Assembly: GCA_012932865.1 (NCBI GenBank)
Contig: SAXG01000033.1
Coordinates: forward strand, 186,001 to 250,000
Source: Amylostereum areolatum
Lineage: Eukaryota; Basidiomycota; Agaricomycetes; Russulales; Stereaceae
Length of the DNA: 64,000 nt
Reading direction: 5' to 3'
Under the pieces are notes generated by a model, which worked only from the letters and a program-made list of their open reading frames with translations, did no database searches and was not told the DNA's origin. Both the position numbers and the translations under genes were made by a program. Shown here piece after piece: positions 20,901 to 31,991 of this stretch (its first letter is position 1; each line of letters opens with the position of its first letter).

Positions 20901-21726
20901 TCTGGGCAGGCTGTTGCCCTCGAGACCATCCCGAGGCTTCAAAAGCAAGAAAGGGTTCGTGTGCTCATCCATCTCGTCACTCGTGTCGCATACAGGCTCA
21001 TCATACACACAGCCCGACTGGATTGCTCCGGAAGTGGCGAAGAGCGCTAGATCGGCAAACCACGGATACTACGAAAGTACGCGCTGGATTGGCCGTCTCT
21101 TCCGCGCGGTAGATCTCCCTCCCGTCGACCTGAAAGGGGAGGAGAACCGCCAGCGGAAACGTCCCATGCAGGCGTACGAAGTCGGCCAGGACGACCTCGT
21201 TGATGCCCTCAAAAACGCCACCCTGAGCCACGCGTCGGCGGGGGCTGCCGATACGGCGTTGAATCTGCACACCGCTGTCAAAGCGCGTGTTTCCAAGTTC
21301 ATCGACGTCCATTCCATACCTCATGAGAAGGAGCGCGACGCCCTCGCGCAGATTTATAACCGCTACGTGTCGGAGCTGCAGAGTATCTGCGCCACGCACA
21401 CGCTCTCGTACCGGCGCACAGCAATGCTCACGGAAGAAGAAGCGCTTGTGGGCACGATCGTGGAGAAGACGTCTGCGCCGCGCAAGCGCAAGGAAAAGAT
21501 GACGAAGATGCGAGAGATGACGGAACGTTTGGTGCGGGGAGTCAGGGACGAGCTCGCGGGTGACGACGAGGAGGAGCAGGAGGTGGCACTGATGCGGGCG
21601 TGGATGGCGTGGAAGCTGGCAGTGAAGGAGGAGGGCGCGTTTGGGGCGAAGAGCTTTGGGTGGGTCGCGCTTGGGGCGATCTTCGATGCGGTCAAAGAGA
21701 TTGAAGAGGAGGTTAACTCGAGGTAA
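17955..21726 (+). CDS. RNA-dependent RNA polymerase, QDE-1/RDR type (RNA silencing)
   Basis: Nine exons: 17955-18563, 18623-19145, 19198-19234, 19284-20329, 20392-20475, 20548-20669, 20726-20845, 20901-20954 and 21013-21726 (1102 aa). Family blocks in order: the N-terminal SIQFGWECRD region; ALKEHAVWFIKPFG (the conserved 'WF..PF' block); GVGTLSPELA; RFMGSKGMLSVDP; RPSMIKFES; the catalytic GGGDLDGDLYN loop (DLDGD codons 20427-20441); ADQSENGIHDRDCL; and the C-terminal helical FGAKSFGWVALG. It makes double-stranded RNA from aberrant transcripts for Dicer, upstream of quelling-type silencing. The apparent frame break at 18600-18622 is a 59-nt intron (GTGCGC...TTTCAG). It starts directly at the middle domain and lacks the RRM-like N-terminal region seen in the adjacent fragments. 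The catalytic core is intact, so it is probably active. Confidence 0.88.
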
Positions 21727-22094
21727 ATTTTGGAACCCTTGGCTATCGTTGCAACACTTCCCCCACAAACGGACTCATGATTTCGACGGAGACAATTGTC
21801 ACAGACTACTTCCCGATTCCAAACCATTTCATGCCTATTCTTCCGTGTCGACCGTATGTCAACACTATCGTACAAACAATTGATATCTTCTTGCCTCCCG
21901 CTGTGCGAGTCTCTCCGTTCCGAAAAGTAGCGGAATACCTCGCCGTCAACCCTCCTACCCGTTCGCCCCCCTTTCTTCCTCCACATGGTAGACCCCCGCC
22001 TCAATCCTCGCGCCCGTGCCTGCTCCTGCTCCCGCTTTTTTGCGCCGATTTTGATTTTGATTTTGCCTTCGGTTTCGTAGCCTATCCCAGATCT
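21727..22094. other. Convergent 3' spacer between RdRP and its fragments
   Basis: No gene is seen. The region probably holds the 3' ends of the intact RdRP and of the opposing fragment. A TTTTGATTTTGATTTTG run lies near 22047-22065. Confidence 0.4.
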
Positions 22095-22946
22095 TCACGA
22101 TAGGGAGGAATTCGCGATTTGTGCGTGTGCCCTCCTATTTTCTGCCGCCCGTGCAATCTCCCTGTCAATGTACCTCGAATATTCATCCGCAGTGCCAGTG
22201 AATGAAGCTGAGGCGGCGTTGTTGGCATCTTCTTGGCCTCCTTGCGGCTCCACGTACGGGAAGTTCCTGATCCTTTCAACGACATCCTGTCGAGGAGGTC
22301 TATCTCCACGGCGAAATTGCAGGAATGCCCCTCCAACTTTGCACTCGGGAGGGGGTGACCCCGCAAAGATGATATTGAAGTAACCGCCGTAGCGCTTCAG
22401 GAAGAGCTCGCCAACCTCGACGGTAGGGAAAGTGAGTATCCCATATCCTTTGTTTTTCCCGGTATTTTTATCCGTGAAGAGGAAGACGTTGAAGTTGAGC
22501 GGGAGGGTAGACATCGATGAGAAGGGGGGCTGGTGAAGGATCCTCGCGATGGTACGGACTACATCGTCGTGGGTGGCGAGGCAGCTGACACGCTGCATGA
22601 AGGCATCCATGGCGTCGAATTCAAGGACGATAGACGGCGACCTCGAGTGCGGGTGAGTAGCAGTAGACTGTAGTAGCCTGTAGAAAGAGAGGACCGCCTT
22701 ATCGACGGATCCTAGGACACCTTCCGACTCAGTCCGTTTATGGCTCGCGTGGCCGGCCTCGCCGGATTCAGAAGGTACCCTCCGGCGTTCTTCAACATCT
22801 TTCAGCATGGATATTGAGCAGGATAACGTGTTTCTGTTCTTCCAAAAGGATGGTCCGCTGGTGCTTGGTGAAATATAAATCAAGTCAGATTCGGTGACCA
22901 GTGCACGTATCGTGGTCTTTTCGTCGTAGCTAACACACACCTGCAC
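22095..22946 (-). pseudogene. Orphan N-terminal (RRM-like) piece of an RdRP paralogue
   Basis: The open frame contains ARILHQPPFSSMSTLPLNFN, GYGILTFPTVEVGELFLKRY and VERIRNFPYVEPQ. These align in order with LADILHEPPFTKK, GCGVLTLPTVKLGERFLEYY and VETIRRLPYTNPK of the adjacent copy at 22980-24947. The fold resembles the RRM-like N-terminal region of fungal RdRPs. The frame stops shortly after this domain (AHAQIANSSLS then TGA at 22095), and no middle, catalytic or C-terminal domain follows. The true start is unclear: MLKDVEERRR (about 22810) or an ATG near 22613 (MDAFMQRV). It may be a truncated gene, a separately expressed RNA-binding protein or debris. Confidence 0.55.
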
Positions 22947-22979
22947 GGATTAAGGGTTGACGCTTGCGCATCTCTATCA

Positions 22980-24947
22980 TCAGTATCTCTTCGCCCAGGT
23001 CGCATCCTGGAGACCCTTTATCATCTCGAACATCACCCCCAGTGCAACCCATCCAAAACTTTTCGCCCCGAACGCCGTGTCCTCGTCCATCGCCAGTTTC
23101 CACGCCACCCAAACGCGTCCGAGCACGACCTTCTCGTTCGTCTCTCCCATGGCAAGGTCCTCTCGCACCGTCTTCACCGAGTGCTGCGTCCGTTCCCTCA
23201 GCAGAGCTACCTTCTCATTGCGTTTCTTCGGCGTCGAGGTTTTCTCCGCGATCGTGCCGATGAAGGCCTCCTCTTTGGTGAGCATCGCCTCGTGCCGGTG
23301 CGAGAGCGTAAGGGCGACGCAAATGCTCTTCAGTTCTGAAACGTATCGCTTGTACACACGCGTAACCGAGTCGCGCTCTGCCTTGGAAAGGGGGCGCTCG
23401 ACGTCGATGAAGTCGGAAACGCGGGCGCGCACTGCGGCGTGCACGGACCCAAAAGCCGCGTCCAGGAAATTGTGTTCGCGCTGGACAAGCTTCTGACGAC
23501 GGGTAGCGTCTCTTTTGATGTCAGCAGCTGACAGGTCGACCGCGCGGAAAAGACAGCCGATCGCGCTCCGGCTCTTGTAGTGAGTCGACGAGTGGGCGAC
23601 GTTCACCGTTTCGGGCGCGCTCCAGTCAGGCTGAAGGAGTACGGAGAGTTGGATTTAAACATGAAATAAACGTTGATCTCGAAGAGAGGTGCGAACCTTT
23701 GCGAGAAATTTGAGCTTCGGGATCCGTTCGATGGATACAGGCTGTCCAGACTAACGGCACGCTATTCAACACGACACATGTCTTCAAGCGCAAGGTCACG
23801 AACCTTAGGGTAATCCACGGCATCGCTGTGAAGCTGAGCCAAAGTGAGGCAGTCAGGGTCCTCGATCCCAAGTTCGCTCTGGTCCGCAATGTTAAGCCAG
23901 TTGTTCGCGATGATTCCGAGGACCTACAACAGTCGATGTCAAGACGGAAGATGGTACAGAAGTTGGACTCGAAGACGCACGTCGCCATTTATGGGAGAAC
24001 AGGTCACGGTACCGTACGCTGCACGGGGTCTCCGAGAGGGTGTGTATCCCTGCTATTGGGGACAGATGTCGGAAGGATTTGAGGTCGCTGTAGGAAGGAA
24101 GGACGAGGCGCATTGCGCGGGAGACGTAGGGCGCTACGGATTCGTGGTCGTCGAAGGGGAGGCAGGAGAGTCTCTTCCGGGGGCCGCCGGTAAGGGGCTC
24201 GAGCTCGAACGTGGGGATGGTGTTGAGAGAGAAAAACAGGATGGGGTTGGCGTTGGCGTACATGTGCGCGGAGAGATGGTCTATGTGGAAGAAGCGCACC
24301 GCGACGACCACGGTGTCCCTCTGGCGCTGAACACGGATGCGGATCGTCTTGCGTTCTGGGTCGAAAAGCAGGGTGGAGATGCCGGAGACAAAGCACTCCC
24401 ACTCGTTCGAAAAGGCCTCGTCGCGGCAGTTCCAGCCGAACTGGATCTCGTCGACGGCGATGGGGGTGGACGCGAGCACCTGAGTCCGCCGCTCCATGTC
24501 CTCGATCGCCTTCGGGTTCGTGTACGGAAGCCTCCTGATCGTCTCCACTATGTCCTGGCGTACCTTCTTCTCGCTAGGACAGAATACGAGGGGCCGGTCG
24601 AAGACGACACACTCCCGTCTGGGCTCCCAGAGATCCAAGGGGCCATGTTTGGCGTAGTACTCGAGGAAGCGCTCGCCGAGCTTGACGGTGGGAAGGGTGA
24701 GCACTCCGCAGCCTTTGTGACCTCCTTTTCCGTGGCCGTCTTTGGACAGATGGATGTGGAAGTTGAGGGGCGGTGCGGACTTCTTGGTGAAGGGCGGTTC
24801 GTGGAGAATGTCGGCGAGAACGCGGGTGAAGTGAGAGTGCGTGCAGGCGGTGCTGATGTCGCGTATGAAAACCTCCATGACGGCGTCAGGAGTGTGAAGA
24901 ATGGGTATCGACCTCGTCGAGCTGCCCGTGGCGGTGGACAGTGACAA
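22980..24947 (-). pseudogene. RdRP paralogue with the catalytic core deleted
   Basis: The N-terminal part (24947 to about 23990) has the RRM-like region and the middle block (IQFGWNCRD, HLSAHMYANANP, YVSRAMRLVLPS) up to RYRDLFSH, equivalent to the end of exon 1 of the intact RdRP. Immediately after comes the equivalent of its exon 7: 23804-23923, also 120 nt, encoding NWLNIADQSELGIEDPDCL. An exon-8-like piece and the C-terminal exon 22980-23630 (KSFGWVALGVMFEMIKG) follow. The counterparts of exons 2-6, including the DLDGD motif, are missing. The frame of the N-terminal part runs out of phase into a TAA at 23892, so N- and C-terminal parts are not joined. No polymerase activity is possible. 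Antisense or decoy roles are conceivable but unsupported. Confidence 0.75.
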
Positions 24948-25667
24948 GCCTTAGCTACAGATTTTCTGTCCAGGGGTCGCGTCCCCGCGGAGTCATCCCA
25001 GGCGGGACCAGGCGGGACCGTCCGGAGCCGTTGGACCTGTATTTCAGATACTTGGTATCAAGTACCCACCGTCTCTGGTCGCTCGTAGACAGACATATGT
25101 AGGGAAAGAAACAACCTTCTACATAACAAGATTGTTACTGAGTGAACTCGTGGTTCGTACTTTGTAGGCGCCCATCCGAACTTTGATGCAAATCCCCCCG
25201 GCGTCTGAAAATTCACACGACTTCCGCCCATCGGCCTCATTCATAACACGACGAGTCCGACGACCATCGACGACACCTTGCCTTCACTAGCTTCACTTCC
25301 TTACGGCCTTCAACTCTTCACGCATCAACCTCGTACAATACGACCCGTTCCGACCCAGCCAGTAGGCGCACAAGACAGCGTACCAAAATGAACCATAGCC
25401 TCATATTAGGACCCGGCCAGTTCTCGTCATTCTAGTCCACCCACGCGAACAGGAAGGCGTCTTCTGCTCTATGGCAACTTTTCCAAGGCGAAGACACCTG
25501 CGCGTCATGTTATCCACCTTTGTACGCGGTAAGCCTGCACGTTTTACGCCTATGTGCCATGCACCTGATCGCTTTGCTTCTTTTCTCACTGTCAGGTCTG
25601 CGCCCTCCTCGAGGTAATAGCCCCATATCCGCCTTCGCGAAGCTCCCCTTCTGCTCCTTCACCACCC
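24948..25667. other. Intergenic; no supportable gene
   Basis: Divergent spacer between the broken RdRP and the Myb gene. A GGCGGGACCA duplication occurs near 25001-25016. Nothing else is recognised. Confidence 0.4.
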
Positions 25668-27418
25668 ATGTCCTCGCGAAATATCGCCCATCTGCTCATC
25701 GGCCAGCTGCGTGCGCTTCTGGGAGAGCGCCATGGGGAGGAAAAGCTGGAGGAAAGCTGGAGGAGGGACGTGATGAGATATCTGGTACGCGTCGCTCTTT
25801 TTTCCCGTACCGTTTGCATGCGCTCTTGCTGATATCACGATAGGGAGCGTTGAGCCACTTCACATCGCACACGAATGCGGACCTCGTGCAATGCGTCGCC
25901 GTCGCCGACGTCGCGCTAGCGGACGCGAGTGAACGGCGTGCGCTATGGACGGATCGATTACTTTCAGCGTTGGGTGCCTTTGAAGTCCACGATCTACGTC
26001 CGTCCGTCCTCGAACACAACGAAAACAGAGATGATAGAACGAGGACAGACAGCGATCACACGGATGGTGCGTTATGGCGGGTTCACGCTGGCTCTGCGAC
26101 CGCTCATCTCGTCTACAGCCCCCATTCGACAAAGCCCGGGGATCGAACCAGATCAACAGCCGGCGGACGCTTCCCCAGCACCATCTTCCCCGCTCCACCC
26201 CCTCTTCACCTCAACCAGTCCAGAATCCTCCCCTGTCCGCCATACTCCTTCCACTACATCTCCCCCTTCGCCGACGCTGTCGGACGACTCCCTCCCGGAC
26301 CTCCAATATCCTACCTGGGACGAAATTTTCGAACCTCAATCGCCAAACACCGCAGCCTGGCCAGACGGCTATGACCCCCAGCACCGCAAAGTTCTCACCA
26401 CGCAATGGCTCAAGGGATGGGAGCTCACCGCGTTCGGTAGGTTTCTCGTTGGGTCAGTCTTGCCTTCACTCCAACATGCTGTGCAGGGATCACCTTCACC
26501 TCCGGGCCTTACTGCAACGCAGAAGACCTGCGCCTGCAAGCAGGGATAAATTCTGTATGCATCGTGCGTTCTCCAGGCCACTTTCTTCATGATTTAAGTC
26601 CTGACTCCCACTATTTTCCACCAGCGGAGCGGCCTTTCCAGGTCGGAACTGTTCAGGCGTCTCCTCGGCCATGGACTGTCCGGCTACCCCGACACCAGAT
26701 CGCGGAACGACCCTGCGTGGACCGAGCTCGGTGCGTTCTTCCTCGCCTGCGCACTGCCGCACTTACCGATTCCTCGAACCGCGTGGTCCAGCTGAAGTCG
26801 TGGGCATGCGTCCTCTTCTGTCACTATTCAACCATCTGCAGGGGACCGCGGCGCGGGGCGCGACTGTGAGGACCGGACGGTGGGAGCCTCACGAGGACGC
26901 GCTTCTCGAGAGGTGCGCTCTGTTCCGCTTCGGGCGATCTTTCGAGGGCTTGACAACATCTAGGATGCGTGAAGAGCTCGGGCCTTCGTGGAACACCATT
27001 GGAGAACATATGGGACGATCGGCGTACGCGTGCCGTCATCGCTACTACGAAACGTTGGGGCTCGGGGGAAGAAGGCCAGCCAGGAAAACGGGTTCGTCAT
27101 TAAGACCTACTTTGTTCGTGCTCTCTTCGAGATCCTGACGTTGTTCATTGGGAACAGGACGGTGGACGATCGAAGAAGAGGCTCTCTTTACTGAGGCCGT
27201 TAAGGGGCTGCTGGATGGACGCGTCGCTGGATTGCCCGATGGAGTGACGTGGAAGGACGTCGCGAAGCGGATGGGAGGGACACGAAGTGCGCAGCAATGT
27301 CGATGGAAGGGGTTCGTGCTCGATTCTTCTGCTCTGTCGCCACTGCAGCTCACACCGAACCTTCAGAGAGCGGCTGGCGCGGAAGCACCGCTCGTCGGGC
27401 GGCCATCCCATCGCGTGA
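25668..27418 (+). CDS. Myb/SANT-type DNA-binding protein (445 aa)
   Basis: Eight exons: 25668-25784, 25844-26066, 26119-26436, 26487-26554, 26625-26730, 26792-27091, 27158-27311 and 27367-27418, all GT-AG. The N-terminal 40 residues (NIAHLLIGQLRALLGERHGE) are helical. A Pro/Ser-rich disordered middle follows, then two C-terminal Myb repeats: GRWEPHEDALLERCALFRFG...CRHRYYETLG and GRWTIEEEALFTEAVKGLLD...CRWKG, with tryptophans at the expected spacing. The pair resembles Reb1/TTF1-like or Myb-related factors, so sequence-specific DNA binding in the nucleus is predicted; the target is unknown. The last exon is short and its choice is uncertain: a different acceptor phase would extend the protein to a TAG at 27498. 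It is convergent with the PhzF-like gene. Confidence 0.75.
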
Positions 27419-27563
27419 CGCCCCTCAAAACGGGACCGTCGACTCCTCCGAATACACGCAATCACGGACATCGTGTACACCCAGTTTGTATCATACATAG
27501 CAGCAGTTCCGTCCAAAAAAATATACCATCCACTACCCTCTTTGCGACCGTCGCCATCTCACC

Positions 27564-28545
27564 TTACACGAACACGGTCCCCTCGGACACCTTCCTCGCC
27601 GCGCCCGTCAGCAGCACCAGCCCGCGCTCCCGGTCCAGCTCCACGCCCAGCTCCCCGCCGCGCGCGCTCGCCTGCTTCGCCCTCACCCGCCCCGCCAGCC
27701 CGGCCTTCTCGAACCAGTACGGCGCCAGCAGACAGTGCGCGGAGCCGCACACCGGGTCCTCCGGCACGCCCACCGCGGGCGCGAACATGCGCGACTCGAA
27801 CGCGACCTCGGGCAGGGACGACGGCGCGGTGAGCACGTGCGTGACGAAGCCCGAATCGAGCTGGACCGAAAGGCGGTGAGCGCACCGACACTGGGTGGAC
27901 AACGGCACCCCTCACCAAGCCAGCACCGTGCACCTCGAGCGCGCCCAGGTCCGCCGCCTCGACCTCGACCAGGACGTACTTCTCGAACCCGCCCCCGCCC
28001 CCGCCGCGCGCCATGTACTTCACGCCGACGCCCGGCCCCAACGCCCTAGCCAGCGCCGCGCGCAGCCTGCTCCCGACCTCGCCGTCCGCCCGCACCTCGT
28101 CCAGCACCGCGCACTGCAGCGCGAGCTCGACGCGCCCGCCGTGCGCCGCTCTGCGCGCGACCAGCACGTGCCCCGCCGCCGCCTCGAAGCGCAGACAACG
28201 CACGCCCTCGGGCACGCGCGCGCGGTCGGCGAAGAGCGCGTGCGCGGCCGCGAGCGTGCCGTGCCCGCAGATCGGGTACTCGGTCGCGACCGTGAAGTAC
28301 TGGACCCCGAACGTCCTCGTCGTCGCCGCGTCCGGCGCGTTCATGCGGGCTTGGGGGTCTTGCGGCGCGACGAATGCGCAGACGGGCAGGCTGAAGTTGC
28401 GCGCGATCGTTTGGCGGTCTTGGGCGGTGGGCGTGAGCTCGGATGAGGGCGAGGGCGAGGGGGCGAAGAGGATCGCGGCGGGGTTGCCGCCGCCCAGCTG
28501 GTCGGTGAAGGCGTTGTAGACGACGAAGGGGAGCGGGGTGGACAT
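27564..28545 (-). CDS. PhzF-family isomerase/epimerase-like protein (308 aa)
   Basis: Two exons, 27916-28545 and 27564-27860, are separated by a GTGAGG...CCAG intron. The PhzF/DapF-type fold is indicated by YNAFTDQLGGGNPAAILF at the start, EYPICGHGTLAAAH (CGH motif; most members read GHAT), and PEDPVCGSAHCLLAPYW near the second-domain active site. Length (308) is typical of the family. Family members isomerise or epimerise small carboxylates; the best known, PhzF, isomerises DHHA in phenazine synthesis, but most fungal members have no known substrate. A Gly-rich insert (ARGGGGGGFEKY) marks the domain linker. No biosynthetic neighbours are present, so a cluster role is not supported. Confidence 0.85.
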
Positions 28546-29640
28546 CGTCGGAAGGTCGTTTGGGGGTACGGGGACGAGGGTCGGTCTGGATGCTTTATTG
28601 AACGGCGTTGGTCATCCATCTTGAGCTGACTCGGACGCCGATCGACGTTGGGATGGCGGCTATCAGATTTGTGGGTGGTTGGGCGTGCTGACGTGCTGGC
28701 GCCCAGGGAAGATCCTGGAAGTGAACGCGCTCGAGGCTGTCATCGAGCTGGTCCTTTTGTTCATCTGACATAAGTCCTTACCGTGCCCGAAGCGGCTTTC
28801 GCCGCCCAGTACACCCGCGGGGAGGTCAGGTTGTTGACGCTTCTTAGATATGGCTGCTTGGATGAAACGTTGGAGACGCTCGTGGGCTCTTCGCCTGTTC
28901 CGCATCTGCTGGACTTCGTCTGCTTCCTGCCGCTGGACGTGGTTGTATGCGGTGCGTTGGAGCTGTCTGAGCGGGGGATCGTGGTTCTTGCACGGCTTGC
29001 AGGGACAGAATACGAGCATGTGTGCGTTGTTTCAAGTCGAGTACGATGTAAAAGAGCCGCGACGTTGTCGAGGATTGTATGGAAGTGGGGCTACTGGCAA
29101 TATGACTACTAGGACAAGATTTAGTTGAGGCAGAGCGCATACATCCACTCAAAAACCAGTTTGCGTACCTGTGTTGAACCCGGTTCTCACAGGATACTCT
29201 GCGAGACCTTCGCGCGAATATTGAAGATATCGAAAGATGAGTGCGATAAGGGGAACTCACGGCGTCGTGGTACTTGAGTGAAAAAGTAAGTACATCGATC
29301 CTCGACGACACAAGCCCGCGACACGGTCATGTGACCCTACGTACACCCCGTCAGCCAGCCCGGTACTTGGTTGCACGTACCAGCACGCACTCATTCCGTA
29401 ACGAAAACAACCGAAGCGTGCGTGGTACGTAGGAATTTTTTAACCGCGCTAATATCTCATAGGTTCCCGGATCGTGGCATCAGTATCGTTCACAGACTAG
29501 AGCCTGTGCATGGTCTGTGCTACTGCTCGTATGCACCACGCAGTCAAGTCGCCATGCGAAAATGGCGACAGGAAAGGTGTAAGCTTGTAAACACTCCCAG
29601 ATAGACACCATTTAAGCATCTCATGTCGCGCCCCTGTCGG
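28546..29640. other. Intergenic with a short Cys-rich frame on the minus strand
   Basis: On the minus strand, 28785-29019 reads a short peptide with CPCKPC near its start and an Arg/Gln-rich helix (RNRRRAHERLQRFIQAAIS), ending at a good donor (GGTAAGGA). It could be a piece of a transposon-encoded zinc-finger region or an unrecognised small gene. Nothing else is supportable. Confidence 0.3.
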
Positions 29641-30928
29641 CTAGAAACCGTCGTTTTCTGATCCCTGGTGACACAATGCGATGAGAGCCAGAAGCGGGAA
29701 ACAGGGAGAGAGCAGTACGCACCGACTCGTAAGGATGGTCCTCGACTTCTTCCCCGTCCGAATCCAAGTCCTCCCACGGCGTCTCCACATCCACCCATCT
29801 GCACGCATGATCAGCCTTATCCAACAGCACGCGCCAGTCGCCCCATCCCAGTCCGTACGCCGCCATTCCCTCCGGTTCGCAAAGCAGGGAAAAAAGACAG
29901 ATCAACGCACCTGAACGCATCCGGATCCTCCAGCACCTCCCCGTTCCGCCTGATGTCCCACACCGCCGGCTTGCGCACCGTCTTGAGCTGGAAGAGCGGA
30001 TAGAAGTCGTACTCGGCACCGTATGCTTGTTGCAGCACGCCCGTCCCGCCGTCCGTCCACCAGCCGGCAGCGATGTCGGGCCCGGCGGAGAGGCCGGGAA
30101 CATGCGGGATGGGCATGACGTCGCGGAGGACGAGCCGTAGCGTTTCGCCCGCTGTGCGGTGGTCCGATCAACCCTGCAATGTACGGGCCCGCGAAAGGGG
30201 GTTGTACGCGCCTTTGTTGGAGAGGTAGAGCACGAACGCGGGACACGCGAACACCTCCGTCACCAGCGCTTTCCCCTGCAGGGCGGCTGTGGCTGCACTG
30301 GACGCGGTCACTGCGCGCAGAAACTCGGGGGGGACGCGCGTCGTGCGCGGCTTGTGCATGACGAGGAGCGCGCCGCGCTTCGAGTCAAAGCCGAACTCCG
30401 CCTTCACGGCTGCGTCCGCAAGACCGGCGATTTCCCTGGGTGTACACGTGCGGCGTGAGCGCTTCAGATCGTGGGCCTTGGTCGAGCATATCGAATGCTC
30501 AAGAATAGGACATGGGGTGGGGGCGGGCAAGGGACGGGAGTGCGGGGAGGGTGACAGATGGGGGCAACGTACACGCTGGCGCCGAGAGTGAGGTCTCGCT
30601 TGCGCGCGTGGAAAGTGCTCACGATGTGCGTGTCTAAGGCGGCAGAGGCCGTCGGAGGATGTAGGGCTGCGAGCGCGGCGACGACAGGGTGTGTGTAGAT
30701 GTTGCCTTCGCGCACGAACTCGCCCGTCGCGCGTTCAACGACGCCGAAGTCGCCTGCCTGAGATGAAAAGGCGAGAATGGGAGCGCTGATATGGGGGGAC
30801 AATACGGAAAAGCAAGGGTGAGGCGAACGCACGACGATGGGGTTTGGGGGATCCCAGCTGGCCCATTTGGAAGATGCTTCCTTGATGAGATCGATGTACT
30901 TCCGAGAGGACGTGGATTTGGTGAACAT
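29641..30928 (-). CDS. Uncharacterised mushroom-family protein (281 aa)
   Basis: Six exons: 30833-30928, 30573-30757, 30212-30435, 29911-30151, 29723-29798 and 29641-29664. Visible blocks: GDFGVVERATGEFVREGNIY; ALLVMHKPRTTRVPPEFL; ALVTEVFACPAFVLYLSNK; WWTDGGTGVLQQAYG; FYPLFQLKTVRK; and an acidic WEDLDSDGEEVED end. This block order resembles a family commonly annotated as hypothetical in agaricomycetes; I know of no function. There is no signal peptide or membrane helix. The third intron begins GC (AAAG|GCGCGT...CACAG). Using the nearby GT would leave the next exon out of frame, and the spliced product restores YLSNKAGETLRLVL. A (TGG)10 run lies just upstream of the start codon. Confidence 0.75.
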
Positions 30929-30984
30929 GGGGATCCGTTGGGTCGTTTGTGTGTAGGGTAGGATGTGGAAGTGCGAGAGGCTTG

Positions 30985-31014
30985 TGGTGGTGGTGGTGGT
31001 GGTGGTGGTGGTGG
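30985..31014. repeat. (TGG)10 microsatellite
   Basis: Ten perfect TGG units (CCA on the minus strand) sit about 57 nt upstream of the ATG at 30928, so probably in the 5' UTR or promoter of the minus-strand gene. The frames it opens (poly-Trp, poly-Gly, poly-His) are not coding. Confidence 0.9.
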
Positions 31015-31455
31015 AAAAACAAAGGCGAAAGTGGGCAGTGCGTATCCGACTGTGCGTACTGGCGACCGGGCGGGGCAACGGCATGCGCATCAGGGGCTCC
31101 TAGACATCTCTCAGACACCGTCACTGCAAAGGACTACGTACTCTCGAATTCCCTGTCAGATAATTCTCCCTTCCTAACCCGTTCTACTCATCGTGGTTGC
31201 AGGTCGTTGTGTATTTCGTCATGTACATGTACAGGTGTATTGGTGGGTCCAAGACGATCCCCGCGGAAACTGCCGAATCACCGGTGGTTCGGCGGCAGTG
31301 GGATCGTAGATAGAAATCTCGGCCGGCGACACCGCCCAATCCTCATCCCAGTTCCCTTTCCCTCAGGCTCTTCTCCACTTTCCCTGTATTCCACCTATCC
31401 CGTGGATCGCCTCCTCCTATCCGAACCTTTCTAGTGCTCATATCATCTTCGAGTG

Positions 31456-31991
31456 ATGGATACATGCCCAGGAATATCACGCTTGCTCAAAGGACAACTC
31501 CACAGACTCTGCTCGTCGCCGCCTTCGCTAGCGCTCTGTCTGGGGATCGAAGGTCTGAAAGAGTACGAACGCTGGGGGAAAGAGGTCGCAAAGAACCTTG
31601 TGAGTGTCTCAGTATCCACCGAATCGTGCCCTCTCGGCCTCGCATTGCCAGGGCACGACGCTCATACAGCGTACAGAGTGCATTAGAGCACTTCGTCGGC
31701 GCCGAGGCCGTGCGCGCGGACGTTGACGTCAACCGATGGGTGTGCCAGGCGTCGGCGGTTCTGTACCCCATTGCACAGCGTGAGTGGATGGATTGGGGGA
31801 AGAGAGTGATGCCTTGGCTGGAGGAGGAGACCGCTGTGGAGGATTTGCTGGGTGACTTCCAGGAGCAGCCCTCACCCCGCATAGTAGGCAGAGGAACGTG
31901 CCTCGAGGCAGAAAAGACGCTGGTGGTGGAGGCGCGGGGTGCCGGCTTGGCGACGATGGTTCTCCGATGTACGTGCGCCTTTCCTGCGTGA
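31456..31991 (+). CDS. Small hypothetical protein (about 152 aa)
   Basis: Two exons, 31456-31599 and 31677-31991, are joined by a GTGAGT...TACAG intron that keeps frame. The product has a helical N-terminus (GISRLLKGQLHRLC; LKEYERWGKEVAKNL) and a Trp-containing central part (VNRWVCQASAVLYPIAQREW; WLEEETAVEDLLGDFQEQ). No family is recognised. The last codons may instead splice at CGAT|GTACGT (31971) to sequence near 32280, so the C-terminus is unsure. Evidence rests on the coherent join and plausible composition only. Confidence 0.4.

Noticed and set aside
27559..27915. Uninterrupted reading of the PhzF-like gene through 27915
   Set aside because: The read-through is low-complexity Arg/Gly/Ala. 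Splicing at 27915/27861 restores the conserved DPVCGSAHC half of the family.
25668..28545. A secondary-metabolite cluster around the PhzF-like gene
   Set aside because: The neighbours are a Myb protein and an uncharacterised protein; no synthase, P450 or dedicated transporter is adjacent, so a cluster cannot be argued.
30940..31030. Poly-His/poly-Trp/poly-Gly frames over the TGG repeat
   Set aside because: These are by-products of a simple repeat; there is no gene context.
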